From Malania oleifera (taxonomy: Eukaryota > Streptophyta > Magnoliopsida > Santalales > Ximeniaceae), in contig NC_080422.1 in assembly GCF_029873635.1 (NCBI RefSeq), positions 4,878,001 through 4,942,000 on the forward strand: a stretch of DNA of 64,000 nucleotides, in the 5' to 3' direction. Below are positions 23,184-35,563 of this stretch, in pieces (position 1 is the first letter of the stretch; the number at the start of each line of letters is the position of its first letter). The notes below the pieces were generated by a model. The model was given only the letters and a program-made list of their open reading frames with translations, did no database searches and was not told the DNA's origin. The position numbers were made by a program, and so were the translations under genes.

Positions 23184-23569
23184 ACCATTCTTAGAACTTG
23201 AACCAAAAACCTCTAATATGAATATTTTAAACTTTAACTAATTAAATGTCTGTTAAAAAACTAATTTTTTATTTATTTGGGTTAGATAAGAAATTTAATC
23301 ACTTTAACAATTATATTATATGGTACCCAAAATTAATGTGTGTGTGTGCGTGCATGCATATGTATCTTATATTATATGCTCTAATAGATCTCAAATTTTT
23401 CTTTTTTTTTTTAGTCCTATACGTTGATCCTATATCCATGAAGGATTTGGAACTTTGAACTTCAAAGACTTGTGTTTTTAGTAGGGAAAACATTTGACCT
23501 TTAAGGTCATGGATTCGTAATATCATGTGCTCATGTCATAGCACAAGAGAGGAGATGAGGTATTGTGGG
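23119..23569. repeat. Segmental duplication copy 1, segment b, with (TA)n
   Basis: It matches 35360-35746, including GAATATTTTAAACTTTAAC and TTATTTATTTGGGT. A (TA)n microsatellite at 23142-23181 is absent at the same place in copy 2. Copy 2 has its own (TA)n at about 35529-35560. Confidence 0.75.
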
Positions 23570-26500
23570 TGTTGGAGTGTGTGGCTTATATTGAGTGAAA
23601 TACATGCACGGGAAAAGCATGGTGAAGTAAGAACAAGGAAGTTGGGCTGTAGGAGGGAACGGTTGATAGTTTGGTCGACGATTTGGACTCGGGAGATAAT
23701 GGTCAACGGTTTCAATCACAATGGTTTAGGCTCGGTATTAAACTGTTGACGATCTCAGCAAATCGTCGACGGTCTTGTTTGGCGCTGATTACGGATTTTG
23801 AATCGGGAAGATCAGTAGATTGGGGATTTCGAAGGATTTATCTTCAGGGATTGCTACAAGGGTACTTTAGGAACTTTCTAAACTTTCTATACATATAGGG
23901 TTTGTAACGCCCCAAACCCTTAAATCCGAGTCCGGTGCGTTATACCTGATAAAATCCTGATAATCCATAAATCAAAATATACGTAGCGGAAAACATAAAC
24001 ATAATCTCCATGTAACATAATACCAGGGTTTACTAATTCTAACTACCAACCATAATAAATTAATCATCCACCCGTATCCAAATATATACATGTCTCCAAA
24101 ACATTCTCCACAAATGTCAGTATGTTTCACAACCATCCATATCTTATAAAACTTAAAACATAACTCATAAAACATAAAATATACATATCAAAATTAACAT
24201 AAAAATATACCATTTTCTCTTTCTATTTACCAAAAATGCTATAAAATCTCGAGTTCTCTAAGCTCGATCTCGAGGAAATCTTGAAAAAGATAATTTCATA
24301 TTCGGGTGAGACACATCTCAGTAAGGGAAGAAATAATATATTAAAACAGTGTGTGGCCAACATGAGATTATATATATCATTTTATAATGTTTGTAAAACA
24401 TTAACATAATATTGAAAGTCATTTTCTGAACTTAACCAAACACATGCAAATGTTTAACCCACGAGATTACCTGAGGATAGGGGTGATTACCTGCCCATAC
24501 AAGTAGCACCCCTCTGCTTTGATATTTAGGCAACCCAAAGGTCACAGTTAAAGCATACCAAGGCGCTCACCTTACTCAGTAAGCTCTCAAGTGATAAATT
24601 AATCTCGTACTCACACAATTCATATAAAAGTTTATCGGTGAAGGCCCTAAGAATAGGGAAATCTACTCGCCCATACAAGTAGGTTCCCTCTACCCTAGTA
24701 CGTTATGCGACTACTGCCACATCTGTAACTACTAGTGCACTCGCCTTACTCAGTAAGCCCTCAGACAAAAGGTACGTCTCGCCCAATCATAACATGTTCT
24801 ACGTACATGCATATTTCTAATACCATAATACACAATTCTTTCTATCATTATTCAATCATTCACATCCTTTCATGTTCATAACTTAACATTTCATTGTGTT
24901 TCACTTTAAGTGACTCTTTTCCATTTGTATCATTCACGTTTCACATTTCATTTCATTGCATTGTCATTTCATTGCATAACATTTTCATTTTATTCCTTCG
25001 TACTACAGCTGCTCTTTAGCCATCATTTGTTAGTCCACATAGAAATGCGCTAGAATCTAACACAACTCCTTTTAGCTGTCATCAGTTAGTCCACATAGAA
25101 ATGAGCTAGATCTGCTAACATGGTTGTCTTTCAACTGTCTTACATTTACATGGTTGTATTTAACATACACAAGCAACATTGTTCATGTCACATTTTATTC
25201 TCATTACTTTACTTACTTAACCTGCATCTCGTACATTTAACATATATTTCCATTCAACATTCCTATTTACTCATGCCACACAATTTAGCAATAAAAATCA
25301 TACATTACCTGAAAAATAAGTCAACTAACATTTAACGTTTATATACTGAAAATACCTTTCATTCCTTATATAATTACACTGAAAATATTTTTCCACTTTC
25401 ATCCGTTTATTTTCACATATACATATCTAATAAATAGTTCTAAACTTGAAAAAAATATAATTTAAACAATTGACATTTTACCCATATCGAAACATATACA
25501 CATACATATAACACAATTTATTTTTTCATTAAATTCATAAAAATTCTGATTTAATATATATTTTTTCCCTTACCTGATTTTTTGAACTACGCGTACAGGA
25601 ATCTTGAAAAATATCTACGGCGCTCACCCGGAGCCTGAATCAAAAATCCTAATTTTATTAAATTAATCCTAAATAAAATATTATTTTAATACTTCATAGG
25701 CCCTTAAATACCCAATAAATAATTATATATTTAAATATAACCAAATTATCAAATTTCTCAAATCTCACTCTCGCTTTAGAGTGAGGTTTAGAAAACCCCA
25801 ATTGAAAAATTACCTACGTCAAAATGACGACGACGATGATTAGGACCCCATGGTGGTGCCTGATCATCGATTCAACAGCATATTTAAAGCAAAATTGAGA
25901 AAATGAGGAAAAATTACCTTTCCTCAGGAGCAGTACTTAAGCCATTCCCATGACAAATCTGCTCTAGTAGAAATGTCGGTGGCGGAATTAGGAATCTAAC
26001 GACACCTTCTGTTTCCTAATCGGTACTTGTTAAGCTGACAAAATCGAGGAAAGAGAGGATGAGAACGGAGGAGTGAAAGAAACTGTGAAAGACTGAGTCA
26101 CGAACGCAATGAGAGATTCAGAGAGATGCCATGAAAAGATGGAATTGGATTTCAAATTAAAATCCAATCCATCTTATTACATTTAATATTATTTTAATAT
26201 TATATATATATATATATATCTTTATTTCAATTTTTTTTCTTTTCCACACTATCTCTTTTATTTATTTAATTAATTTAATAATATTTAATTAATTCATTAA
26301 TTAATTAATAATTACTCTTTTTTTTCATACTATTTATTTTTCTTTATTTATTTAATACATTAATTTAATAGTATTTAATCAATTAATTTAATTAATTATT
26401 TTTTTATAAATTTTTTTTCGAGTTATTACAGGGTTAGTATATAAACAACATTGTAACCCTTGTTTAGTAAGATAGTTAAAATCAACTGTTTGAATCCGTG

Positions 26501-26666
26501 GATGCAGACACATTACTAAACCACGTAATCTCTTGTGTCATTAATTATTTTTTTCCTTTATTATCCGTGTAATCGATTGTTTACGTATTATTCATCGTTG
26601 ATTGTTGCATTGCATGATCCAATTTGATTTGTGTTTCCACTGCGCATTGGTAATCTTTGCACAACA
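23570..26666. mobile_element. Short copia-like solo LTR (about 565 bp) split by a nested LTR
   Basis: The outer pieces are 23570-23902 and 26436-26666. The ends are TGTTGGAGTG and GCACAACA, the inverted TGTTG/CAACA termini common in copia LTRs. Copy 2 of the segmental duplication has the unoccupied site at 35742-35746. The expected 5-bp duplication reads GTGGG on the left and ATAAG on the right, which fits decay by G-to-A changes. A TATATAA motif follows the nested LTR. The copia assignment rests on the termini only. Confidence 0.55.
23903..26430 (-). mobile_element. Solo LTR, 2.53 kb, target duplication GGGTT
   Basis: The ends are TGTAACGCCCC and GAGTTATTACA, flanked by GGGTT at 23898-23902 and 26431-26435. 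It shares the general layout of the long gypsy LTRs (GCGGAAAAC near the left, GGGTGAGACACATCTC, CTTACCTGA, and a conserved ATGACAAATC...CTCTAGTAG block near 25952). It lacks the palindrome cluster and the GC-rich minisatellite. A related block occurs at 32047-32090. Confidence 0.9.
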
Positions 26667-27872
26667 ATAAGCTTATGCGCTCTACTCTCTTGTGTAATCA
26701 CATTGATCCATGATAATCATGAATTTGTAAAAAAATAGCATTATTATAACTATTTAAATAGCTATATTATTCTTTTGGAGCAACGAACTTGTACAATATA
26801 GTATATGACTTGGAAGGCTGCAATTTATAATTCTCCTAATACCCCCAAAGTATAGTTGACGTTACTCTTCTTACTGCCAATTCCCTCTTTCCTCTGCTTT
26901 CAGTGTTTATTTTTTTTTTCTTTTTCTTAACAACTTAAATAGTCTAACCTTGTGTTTGAAAAAATTTTGAATTCAAATTTGTATTAAATTTGAATAAAAT
27001 ATTATATAAAATTATATTAAAATTTATCTAAGTTCACTCAAATTCGAATCTAAAGTTTAGAGTTTATGCTTCCAAATGTAGTATAAGACTAGAATAAAAT
27101 ATAATAAGAATATAATACAAATAGTGCATGAATACAATAATTTAAGTTATTCATTTTAAACTTTATATCATTCCAACAAACTTTAAAAAAAAAATATTAG
27201 AATTGTTAAAATTTGAAAATAATTATTTGGTATCTATTTCTTATTAATTCTTGTTACAAATAAATTAAATTTTTTTTATTATTGTTGACTTTATAATAAT
27301 ACATTTTCTTGTATGTCTGTTTGGAATCTAAGATTGTGTTTGATTCATGAATGTTGTATAATTTTAAGAATAAGTTCACGAAATTGAATATTTTTTTTAA
27401 TAAAAAAATGCCTATCATTAAAAAATGATGATAATATATATATATATATATATATAAAAGCATTAATATTTGGATCATTTGGTGAATCAATTTGTCAATT
27501 ATTATAAAAAGATTATTTCTCCATATTTAAGAGATTGAATTTAGGACTTAAATTTAAATATGTGCAACTCCAAACACTATACCAACTCATAAAATTTCAT
27601 CAAAATTCCCACATTTAAATCAAGTACTAAATTTTATGCTCCAAAATATAACATTTAGTGAGAGTTGCATTTTCCCGAACACCACCTTTAAGGGAGAGAG
27701 CAGCAATTGAATGGTGCACCCAATCTAAAACAAAAGAAAACCCACCATGATGCGAAACAAGAAAAGAAAGAAAGGGAGATGGAGAAATTGCTTCAAGTAA
27801 AATTTGTGAACAACTTCATTCTTAATTTAGAAATAGATACCTACTATGGCAGCCACATTAAATCAAGCTCAG
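26667..27872. repeat. Segmental duplication copy 1, segment c
   Basis: It matches 35747-36915, most clearly at 27663-27872 against 36715-36915 (GGGAGAGAGCAGCAATTGAA, TAAAATTTGTGAACAACTT, ATTCTTAATTTAGAAATA). A stretch of about 140 bp at 26948-27090 is absent from copy 2 (see findings). No coding potential is seen. Confidence 0.8.
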
Positions 27873-27936
27873 CTTGATTGAATTGACGGGCCTTTAAATG
27901 GTCTAAGGATGCATATCTTGTTCATTCACTCCTAGC
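27873..27936 (-). pseudogene. Relic of UGE intron 2
   Basis: TTGATTGAATTGAC...CATTCACTCCTAG matches 39653-39714, inside intron 2 of UGE, over about 63 bp with roughly five mismatches. In copy 1 it joins directly to DNA corresponding to the 3' flank of UGE, with exons 3 to 9 absent. It marks a duplicated and then deleted UGE locus. Confidence 0.7.
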
Positions 27937-27949
27937 GTTGAAATCCGGA

Positions 27950-28397
27950 CTTGGGTCTTTTCAAGGTTATGTATGATAATGACAGAGAGGTATAAAGACT
28001 GTTAGACTGGTGTTGTGTCTCTCATATTTGACTAACTAACAAGTGCAACATAGATACATTATCCAACCAACATCCCTTTTTAAGGAAGGTCAATAAAATT
28101 TATCCTCAACTAAAGCAATGGTTTTATCTCCCTACGAGACCAGCTAACACTTTGACATGCTATTCTCAAACTCAAAGATCTCTAAAAGAAGTATAGAGAA
28201 TGCATACTCATGGATGGTGGAACCTACAAAATCTCTAAGATGGCCCTCACCCACCTCCAAAAAGATAGTCCCAAAATCAAGACAAATAGAATACTCATCA
28301 TTCAGATGATCAAACCCAATGACCTTACCTCTCAAGACATGGAGAATAATTGCTACCTTATTAAGGCCATCAACCACTTTATGCACCACACCAAAAT
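27950..28397 (-). pseudogene. Gypsy family 1 relic 2, integrase-side part
   Basis: It aligns with 4720-5195 of the first family-1 copy (for example CAAGGTTATGTATG, TGACTAACTAACAAGTGC, CTCAAGACATGGAGAATAA). It lacks the 25-bp tandem duplication seen at 4789-4822 in that copy. It is truncated on the left next to the UGE intron relic. It continues at 33531 beyond an inserted element. Confidence 0.8.
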
Positions 28398-30026
28398 TGT
28401 AACAATCCCGACCCGTCACGTGGACTCGGGGTGCTACTTTAGTGACGTCTGTGTACCTGATACCTTATTCATCAAATATAAAACACATATATGCAGAGGA
28501 AATAAAATACAAAATCCTTAAATTACATTACCAGAGTTCTAATTATCTTTATACACAAATATATCAATTTTCATATACTTACAACCCATAAAATTCCACA
28601 AAAATAAACTCTTTGTCCATACACACTACCTACATAAATTTACACCGTTAGCCCGGCTCCTCTAGCCTACTAGACCCAATCTCTGGGATTTCTTGAAAAG
28701 ATAGTTTGTAAAGTAGGGGTGAGGCACAGCTTAGTAAGGGAAAGATTAAGTTAATGTCAGTGTGTGGCCAGCATGCGTTTAGTGTACATAAAAATACCAG
28801 TTCACTAAGTAAATAAATACATTTATGAAACCATTCTTATTTTACACTCACGCACACAATTAGCAGAGGATATGAAAGATTACCAACTCATACAAGTAGT
28901 TTCTCTCTACTCTAAAACCATTACTATTATTAGGACACTCACCTTTCTCAGCAAACCCTCAAAATTATCTTATTAATTATTCGTATTCACATAAATTAAC
29001 AAATATGCATATAAGACACTTCCTGTGACAAACACGTCATTTACTTCCCCCATGACACAGGTTGTACAGGTCAAAGGCTAGACTAAGCCTAGGTGATCAG
29101 CCCAAACAAAGTTAAAAAAATAAAATTCTCTGCAAGTATATCTACAGGCATCCACAGCAAAACTGCAGGTCCGATGCCCTTACTTCAACCTCATGCAGGC
29201 AGTCGGCTGGGACACCCCTACACTTCTATCTAGAACAATGTGGGTGCACATGGTCTAACTAGCAACGGTATCGTGCTCACAATACACTGGTTCCCAGGAT
29301 TCTTAAAGCATATCATGCAATTTAGATAATATAAATCACCATTTAAACATTAATTCACATATATTTCCTATTATTCCAAAAACCTAGCCCTTGACCACAA
29401 AATACAATCTGACTCACAATCATTTAAACAAAACTCCGGCCCTCGGCAGTCATATCAAATCCCTGCATTATTCACAAGCATTTCCAATATTTTGCAAACA
29501 ATTTAAGTATTTCACAAACGATTCTGTGACGACCTCAAAATTTACATCATTTTTTATATATATCTATATATATATTAACTGTTCTGATACCCCCTGCTAT
29601 GGAACTCAAGCCTCGAAAGGCACCGGGGTAAATCTGAATATCAAATCATACTTATGCAGCGGAAACATAATCCATACATCCATACACATTATACAATACC
29701 AGGGATATGTATTTCCAACCATACTATATAATACATCTCTCTCCAAAATATCTATCCCAAAACATAAAATCCTGCACAAACTTACCCTCTAATCCAAGGT
29801 AATCAAATAAACTCTCTATCCGCGAGCCTGATCAGCTCGCCCAGTTAGCTCCCCTGAAAAATGTTAAAGTCATAGGATGAGTCGACACTTAGTAAGTGGA
29901 AATATGCTATTACTAATATGTGGCGACTTAGTTGCATACTGTTAAAATAACAACTAAACTGTAATGAAATAGTAAATCTATAAAGCATGTCCATCATTTT
30001 CGCAATTTAAAATATAACTGTACCAT

Positions 30027-30347
30027 CTGTATTTTCTACTTTTCATACTGCTAATATCATACTATACTCATCGGATACTGTAAAACTGTATACATATACA
30101 TAACTGTATTTTATCCCTAGAACTCTATATCATCTGTATTTTCTACTTTTCATACTGCTAATATCATACTATACTCATCAAATACTATAAAACTGCATAT
30201 ATATACATAACTGTGCTTTATCCCTAGAACTCTGTATCATCTGTATTTTCTACTTTTCATACTGCTAATATCATATTATACTCATCAGATACTGTAAAAT
30301 TGTATACATATACATAACTGTACTTTATCTCTGGAACTTTGTATCAT
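30027..30347. repeat. Three tandem 107-bp units
   Basis: Units start CTGTATTTTCTACTTTTC at 30027, 30134 and 30241. The spacing is exactly 107 bp twice, with few differences, so it is a recent expansion in this LTR. Confidence 0.9.
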
Positions 30348-31099
30348 CTGTCTGTATACTCTGTCTATATACTCTGTATGTTATGGTAATAGGAAACATA
30401 ACATACTATAAATACTGTATATACTGTTCTAAATAAAGCTGTAACATATTGATTTGAATAAAACTGTAATATATGGATAAATATTTGTGATATACTAGTC
30501 TGTATAAAACTATAACATACTGATACGAGTAAAACTGTAATATGTTGTCTATATCTATGTAGTCAGTATAGTATGATATACTATAAAAACTATATAAGTT
30601 CTTCATCACATAAATATCTACTCAGGCCACACAAGCATTTAAAACTCATATTCTGTAAAACTGGGTAATAAACTGGTATATACATATGTGTAAAATCTCT
30701 GATAATATTATAAAAATTCCTAGCATAGTATATTTCCCTTACCTTATCTCTGAAAAATCCCTATTGTACTCTAACCCTATACCCGCAAGGTTCTCCACTC
30801 AACACCCTGAAAACAACATCCCCCAAAACAAAACATCAGTATTTCTTTGTGTATTGTATTTCTTATAACTGAGGGAAAGACAAATATCAAATAAAATGTC
30901 TTACCCTGAGATTGGGACGAAATCCAAACCAACTCCACCAATGATCAACTCCAACAGACTTGCAGAGAACTTCGCCAGGAGCGTCGTGGTGGCTTCAGAT
31001 CGTCGATCCGACGTAAAACGAACCCGAAATTGAAGAGAGAAGGAGGGAGATGCATTTTAGAGAGAGAAAGAGGGGGTTTGCGTTGAAAATTCGTCTAAA

Positions 31100-31320
31100 A
31101 ATTTGGGTTTTCACTATTTGTAGAGTTGGATTCGTCGACGAGACACATCAGTTTGTTGACGAGACCTTTACTAATTTCGTCAATGAACTTCCTCCCTCAT
31201 CGATGAATTTCAGTTTGTCCCAAAAACCCTTTTCGATATCTTCTCGTCGACGAAGCGTGGCTTCGTCAACGAGGTCCCCTTATAAACTCGTTGAGAAACT
31301 CCTTGTGTTCGTCGACAAGG
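31100..31320 (-). promoter_or_regulatory. LTR palindrome cluster with TATA-like motif
   Basis: About eight TCGTCGACGA-type units lie at 31130-31320. On their downstream side (minus strand) is TACAAATAG, near 31112-31120, one base from the TATAAATAG of sister LTRs. Confidence 0.6.
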
Positions 31321-33530
31321 CCCTGTGTGTTATTTCCGGTGTGTTACTCCTTGTCTGTTTCCATCCCCCCCTCTTTATTATTTAAAAATCATTATTTTTC
31401 GGGTCGTTACAGATTCAGTATTTCAAAATCCCAAATCCGGATATACAATAATTTATACCAATTGAATCATCTGCCACACAATTTCCACATTTTAACATAA
31501 CCATATAAACAAACAAGCTTTCCACTGTTCATTTATTCAAAAATATCATACCATATATTCTAAGTTTGTAAAATCCATTTCAAATGGTTGGTTTTCAAAA
31601 TAACCTTTAAATTCTTAAATAAATAAATAACAATTTAATCAATTCATGTTTAATAAAATCCTGACTTAACTTAATCCCCTTACCTAATTCCTAAAAAAAC
31701 CCGATAAAACCCTGGCCTACGCCCCACAACATTCAAAACCCCTGAACCCTGAAATCAAATTTAACCACATTATTAATCACAATCCCCAGAGTAACTTTCC
31801 CTAAAATCCTCCTAAGTTCTGAATATCTTAAATAGCCTATAAAAGCCTAAATTGTTACACTTACCTCCGATTTAGGGTTGGTGCCCCGGACCTCCAACTC
31901 GAAAACCCGCTCCGGTTAAATTGTACAAAATCTCCCCACGAATCTCCTAGTAGTTTTTGTTCGTTAATTGGGCTTAAGATTTAAGAAAAACTAAGGTAAG
32001 AGTGAAAATTGGTCTTACCCCAGAAGATATACCTATGTCGTTCCTATGACAAATCCACTCTAGTAGGATTGTCGGTGGCAGTGATAGGAACCCAACGGTA
32101 TCTTCAGATTTTCGATCGGCCGAATATTGGAGAAAAGATTGAGGAGAGCGGGAGAGAGAGGGACGAAGGAGCAGCAACAGGGGGGGGGGCTCTATGTAAA
32201 TCTTGAGATTAATCTCAGGATTTACGTCTTCCTTATGTATATCTTATATATTATTATAATATTATACTATTTAATTAATATAATTTTTTAATAAATTTTA
32301 ATTTTAATTTTTTAATTTTATTTCTTTCTTTTTTTAAGATCATTACATTCTCCTCTCTTTACAAAAATTTCGGCCTCGAAATTTGTTAACTATTACTAAT
32401 TACATTCTTAACTCACTATCCTTGTCTATAGAAGAGTCGGTAGCCAACCACATAGCAGCCCCGTCCCACGTTTATTAACTATCCTCACCTATGGCAGAGG
32501 AAGACCGTGGTTACAATACTGCCTTTGGGAAATTACAATACTGCCTTTGGAAAATTACAATAACCATAACAAATTTTTCCAAAAACTATCCATAATTAAA
32601 ACTATACACAACTAACTACACAACCTACTCTAATCCATCCAGATGCAACCATACCCTTACTCATCTGGCACTAGCAGCACCCACACTATTTTGGATAGAA
32701 GTGTAGGGGGGTCCCAACCAACTTCCTGCGTGAGGTTGAAGTAAGGGCGTCGGACCTGCAACTTTGATGTGGATGCTTGCAGACGTACTTGCAGAGGATG
32801 TTGTTTTTTTTACTTTGTTTGGGCTGATCACCCAGGCTTAGTCCAGCCTTCGGGCTGCTCAACCCGTGTCATAGGAGAAGTAAATGACGTGTTTGTCACA
32901 GGGAGTGTACTATATGCATATCTGTTAATTTATGTGAATATGAATAATTAATAAGATAATTTTGAGAGTTTGCTGAGAAATGTGAGTGCCCTAATAGCAG
33001 TAATGGTATTAGAGCAGAGAGAAGCTACTTGTATGGGCGGGTAATCTTTCCTATCCTCGGCTAATTGTGTGCGTGAGTATAAAATAAGAATGGTTTCATA
33101 AATGTGTTTATTTACTTAGTGAACTAGTATTTTTCTATACACTAAACGTATGCTCGCCACACACTGACATTAATTTAGTCTTTCCCTTGAGTTGTGCCTC
33201 ACTCCTACTTTACAAATTATCTTTTCAGGAAATCCCTGAGATCGGGTCTAGTAGGCTAGAGGAGCCAAGCTAGCGGTGTAAATTTATGTAGGTAGTGTGT
33301 ATAGACAGAGAGTATATTTTTGTGGAATTTTATAGGTTGTAAGTATGTGAAAATTGATATATTTGTATATAAAGATAGTTAGAACTCTGGTAATGTAATT
33401 TGAGGATTTTATATTTTATTTTCGCTGCGTATATGTGTTTTATATTTGATGAATAAGGTATCAGGTACACATACATCTAACATCACTAAAGTAGCACGCC
33501 AGACCCACGTGGCGAGTCAAGTTCATTACA

Positions 33531-35030
33531 AAAACAGTGCCATCAACCAGCATGCCTTGCACACATCTTCTTTTGTGAGCCTAGATATTGCAAAGCAAGG
33601 AGGTCAGAAAATAGCACAAACTCTTGGAGTAACAAGCAGTATCTCCAATGTTGAAGGGATCTTACTACAATTTAAAACTCTTTTATCATATATTTTATAT
33701 CTTTGTCTAGCATTTGAAAGTTTATCACCGAAATATGTTATAGGGTGCACCCTGCGACTCAAGATAGTACTTATACCTACTCCAAAGGCATCACAAGACA
33801 CCTGAAATACTTTAATAAAGTTTGGGTGCCCAACTACAGGTGCTTCAGCCATATTCTGTTTGACCTCTCTAAAAGCTCTAGTAGCTGATGGGGTCTAATG
33901 TAAATCTCCTTTCTTCAAACACTCAATGATGGTGCCAAAATGCCTTATGAATCACCTAAAGGAAGTAGTGAGGCCATGAAAACTACATAACTCAACAATA
34001 GTCCCAGACTTAGGTCACTCTCCAATGGTTCTAATCTTTTCTGGATCAATAGTTATTCCCTAAACAGAGATCACAAAACTAAGAAAGAGCACACTAGACT
34101 ATATGAAGCTAGAGTACTTCTTGAGTTTAGCAAACAATTGCACTTCCCTCAAGGTGACAAATACCTCATGAAGATGTATCAAGTGATGTTCCCTAGTTTC
34201 ATTATAGACTAGTATATCATCAAAGTAGACCACTAAGAAACCCACTATGTAGGTAAATCTTAGAGTACCAACTTCAACCAGCTAGCATATCAAGCATATC
34301 CTCAAGTAAGGATAGGGATCCTACACTTGATGGTGATTTTTTTGATGACTCTACTATCCACACACATCCTCCAATATCCATCCTTTTTTGGAGTTAGAAG
34401 AGTTGATACTACACAAGGACTAAGACTATGTCTCACAAAGCCCTTGTCAAGGAGTTCCCCCTGCTAGTTTATTCAATTTAGCATGCTCTTTAGAGTTCAT
34501 CCTATAATATGATAAATTAGGTAATTTCGAACCTGGACTAAGGTTTATGGCAAGTTGAATATCTAGCATAAGTGGTAGCGCACTAGGTAACTCATTGGGC
34601 ACAAGATTAGAGAACTCAATTAACAATTCTCCTGCCTTTGGTGGATATGCACAAGAAAACTCTTGATCCTCAGAAGGAACTTCTCAAGCGATAACTGCTA
34701 AAATGCCTATTTCCAAAGCTCTCTTGCTCAAAAGTCTTATAGTCTAGCAAGTGAATACTTCTTTGAACTAGGACTTGAAGTGCTATCTTGTTCCTTAACT
34801 TACGATCCTTGGAATAGGCTTAGTGAAGATTATATTCTTATCTTTGTGCCTAAATATATAAGTGTTTTCCCTAAAATGACTGGTTACATCATAATTAAAT
34901 AACCATGGTCGTCCTAATAGGACATGGACCACTTACATCGAGAGTACATCACAATAGACCCTATCCTCATAATCTCCCATTTGGATGGGTACAATACCCT
35001 ATCCTTATAATCTCCTAACTTTTAGGAGTT
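33531..35030 (-). pseudogene. Gypsy family 1 relic 2, RNase H to protease side
   Basis: It aligns with 5228-6690 of the first family-1 copy. On the minus strand, 33852-33604 shows FQVSCDAFGVGISTILSR and LSNARQRYKIYDK (RNase H). Reverse transcriptase DNA follows at about 34240-34500, without a long open frame. The relic ends at about 35030, where segmental duplication copy 2 begins. It is heavily degraded. Confidence 0.8.
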
Positions 35031-35525
35031 TAAAAGTTATTGAAATTTTAAAAGTTTATTTTATTTTATTTTATTTTATTTTTACTTAAAGATCAACAAT
35101 TGTAAGTGTAACATGAAAACAATTATCAATCGTGTAAAAAAAAAAAACATTGCAATTATAACAAACATGCTTTGAAAAGATCAAATTTTTGTCATTCACT
35201 GTTATTATTGTCTCTTAAGCTTTTAAACAATAGTTTTGTTACTAGAAGCAAAATAATAATAGTATTAAAATAAAGAAAAATGAAGTGTTAATGAATATAA
35301 GTTTCTTTCATCTTCTTCTTCTGTTGGAAGTTCATAGCAGGTACAATGGATACCTCATCTTATATCCTTTTTAGACATTCTCAAAATCCGTACCCAAAAA
35401 CAACAAACGTGAATATTTTAAACTTTAACCACTTAAATGTCTATTAAGAAACTAATTTCTTATTTATTTGGGTGAGATAAGAGATTGAATTACTTTAACA
35501 ATCATATTATATGCCTCTAACATGG

Positions 35526-35563
<38 letters not shown>

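Larger units (their letters stand above)
29525..31411 (-). mobile_element. Solo LTR, 1.89 kb, target duplication GATTC
   Basis: The ends are TGTGACGACC and GGGTCGTTACA, flanked by GATTC at 29520-29524 and 31412-31416. It is nested in the LTR of the preceding element. It carries a 107-bp triplication (30027-30347) and a palindrome cluster (31130-31320). Confidence 0.9.
28398..33530 (-). mobile_element. Rearranged LTR element with inverted partial LTR
   Basis: The left LTR (28398-32347) starts TGTAACAATCCCG, ends ATTACA, and is itself interrupted by a solo LTR (29525-31411). A polypurine tract (32348-32360) and about 320 bp of 3' internal sequence follow. Then comes an inverted copy of the first 850 bp or so of the LTR (about 32678-33530). 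The flanks are AAAAT (28393-28397) and AAAAC (33531-33535). The target is RNase H-side DNA of gypsy family 1, which resumes on the right. It has no gag-pol. Confidence 0.75.
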
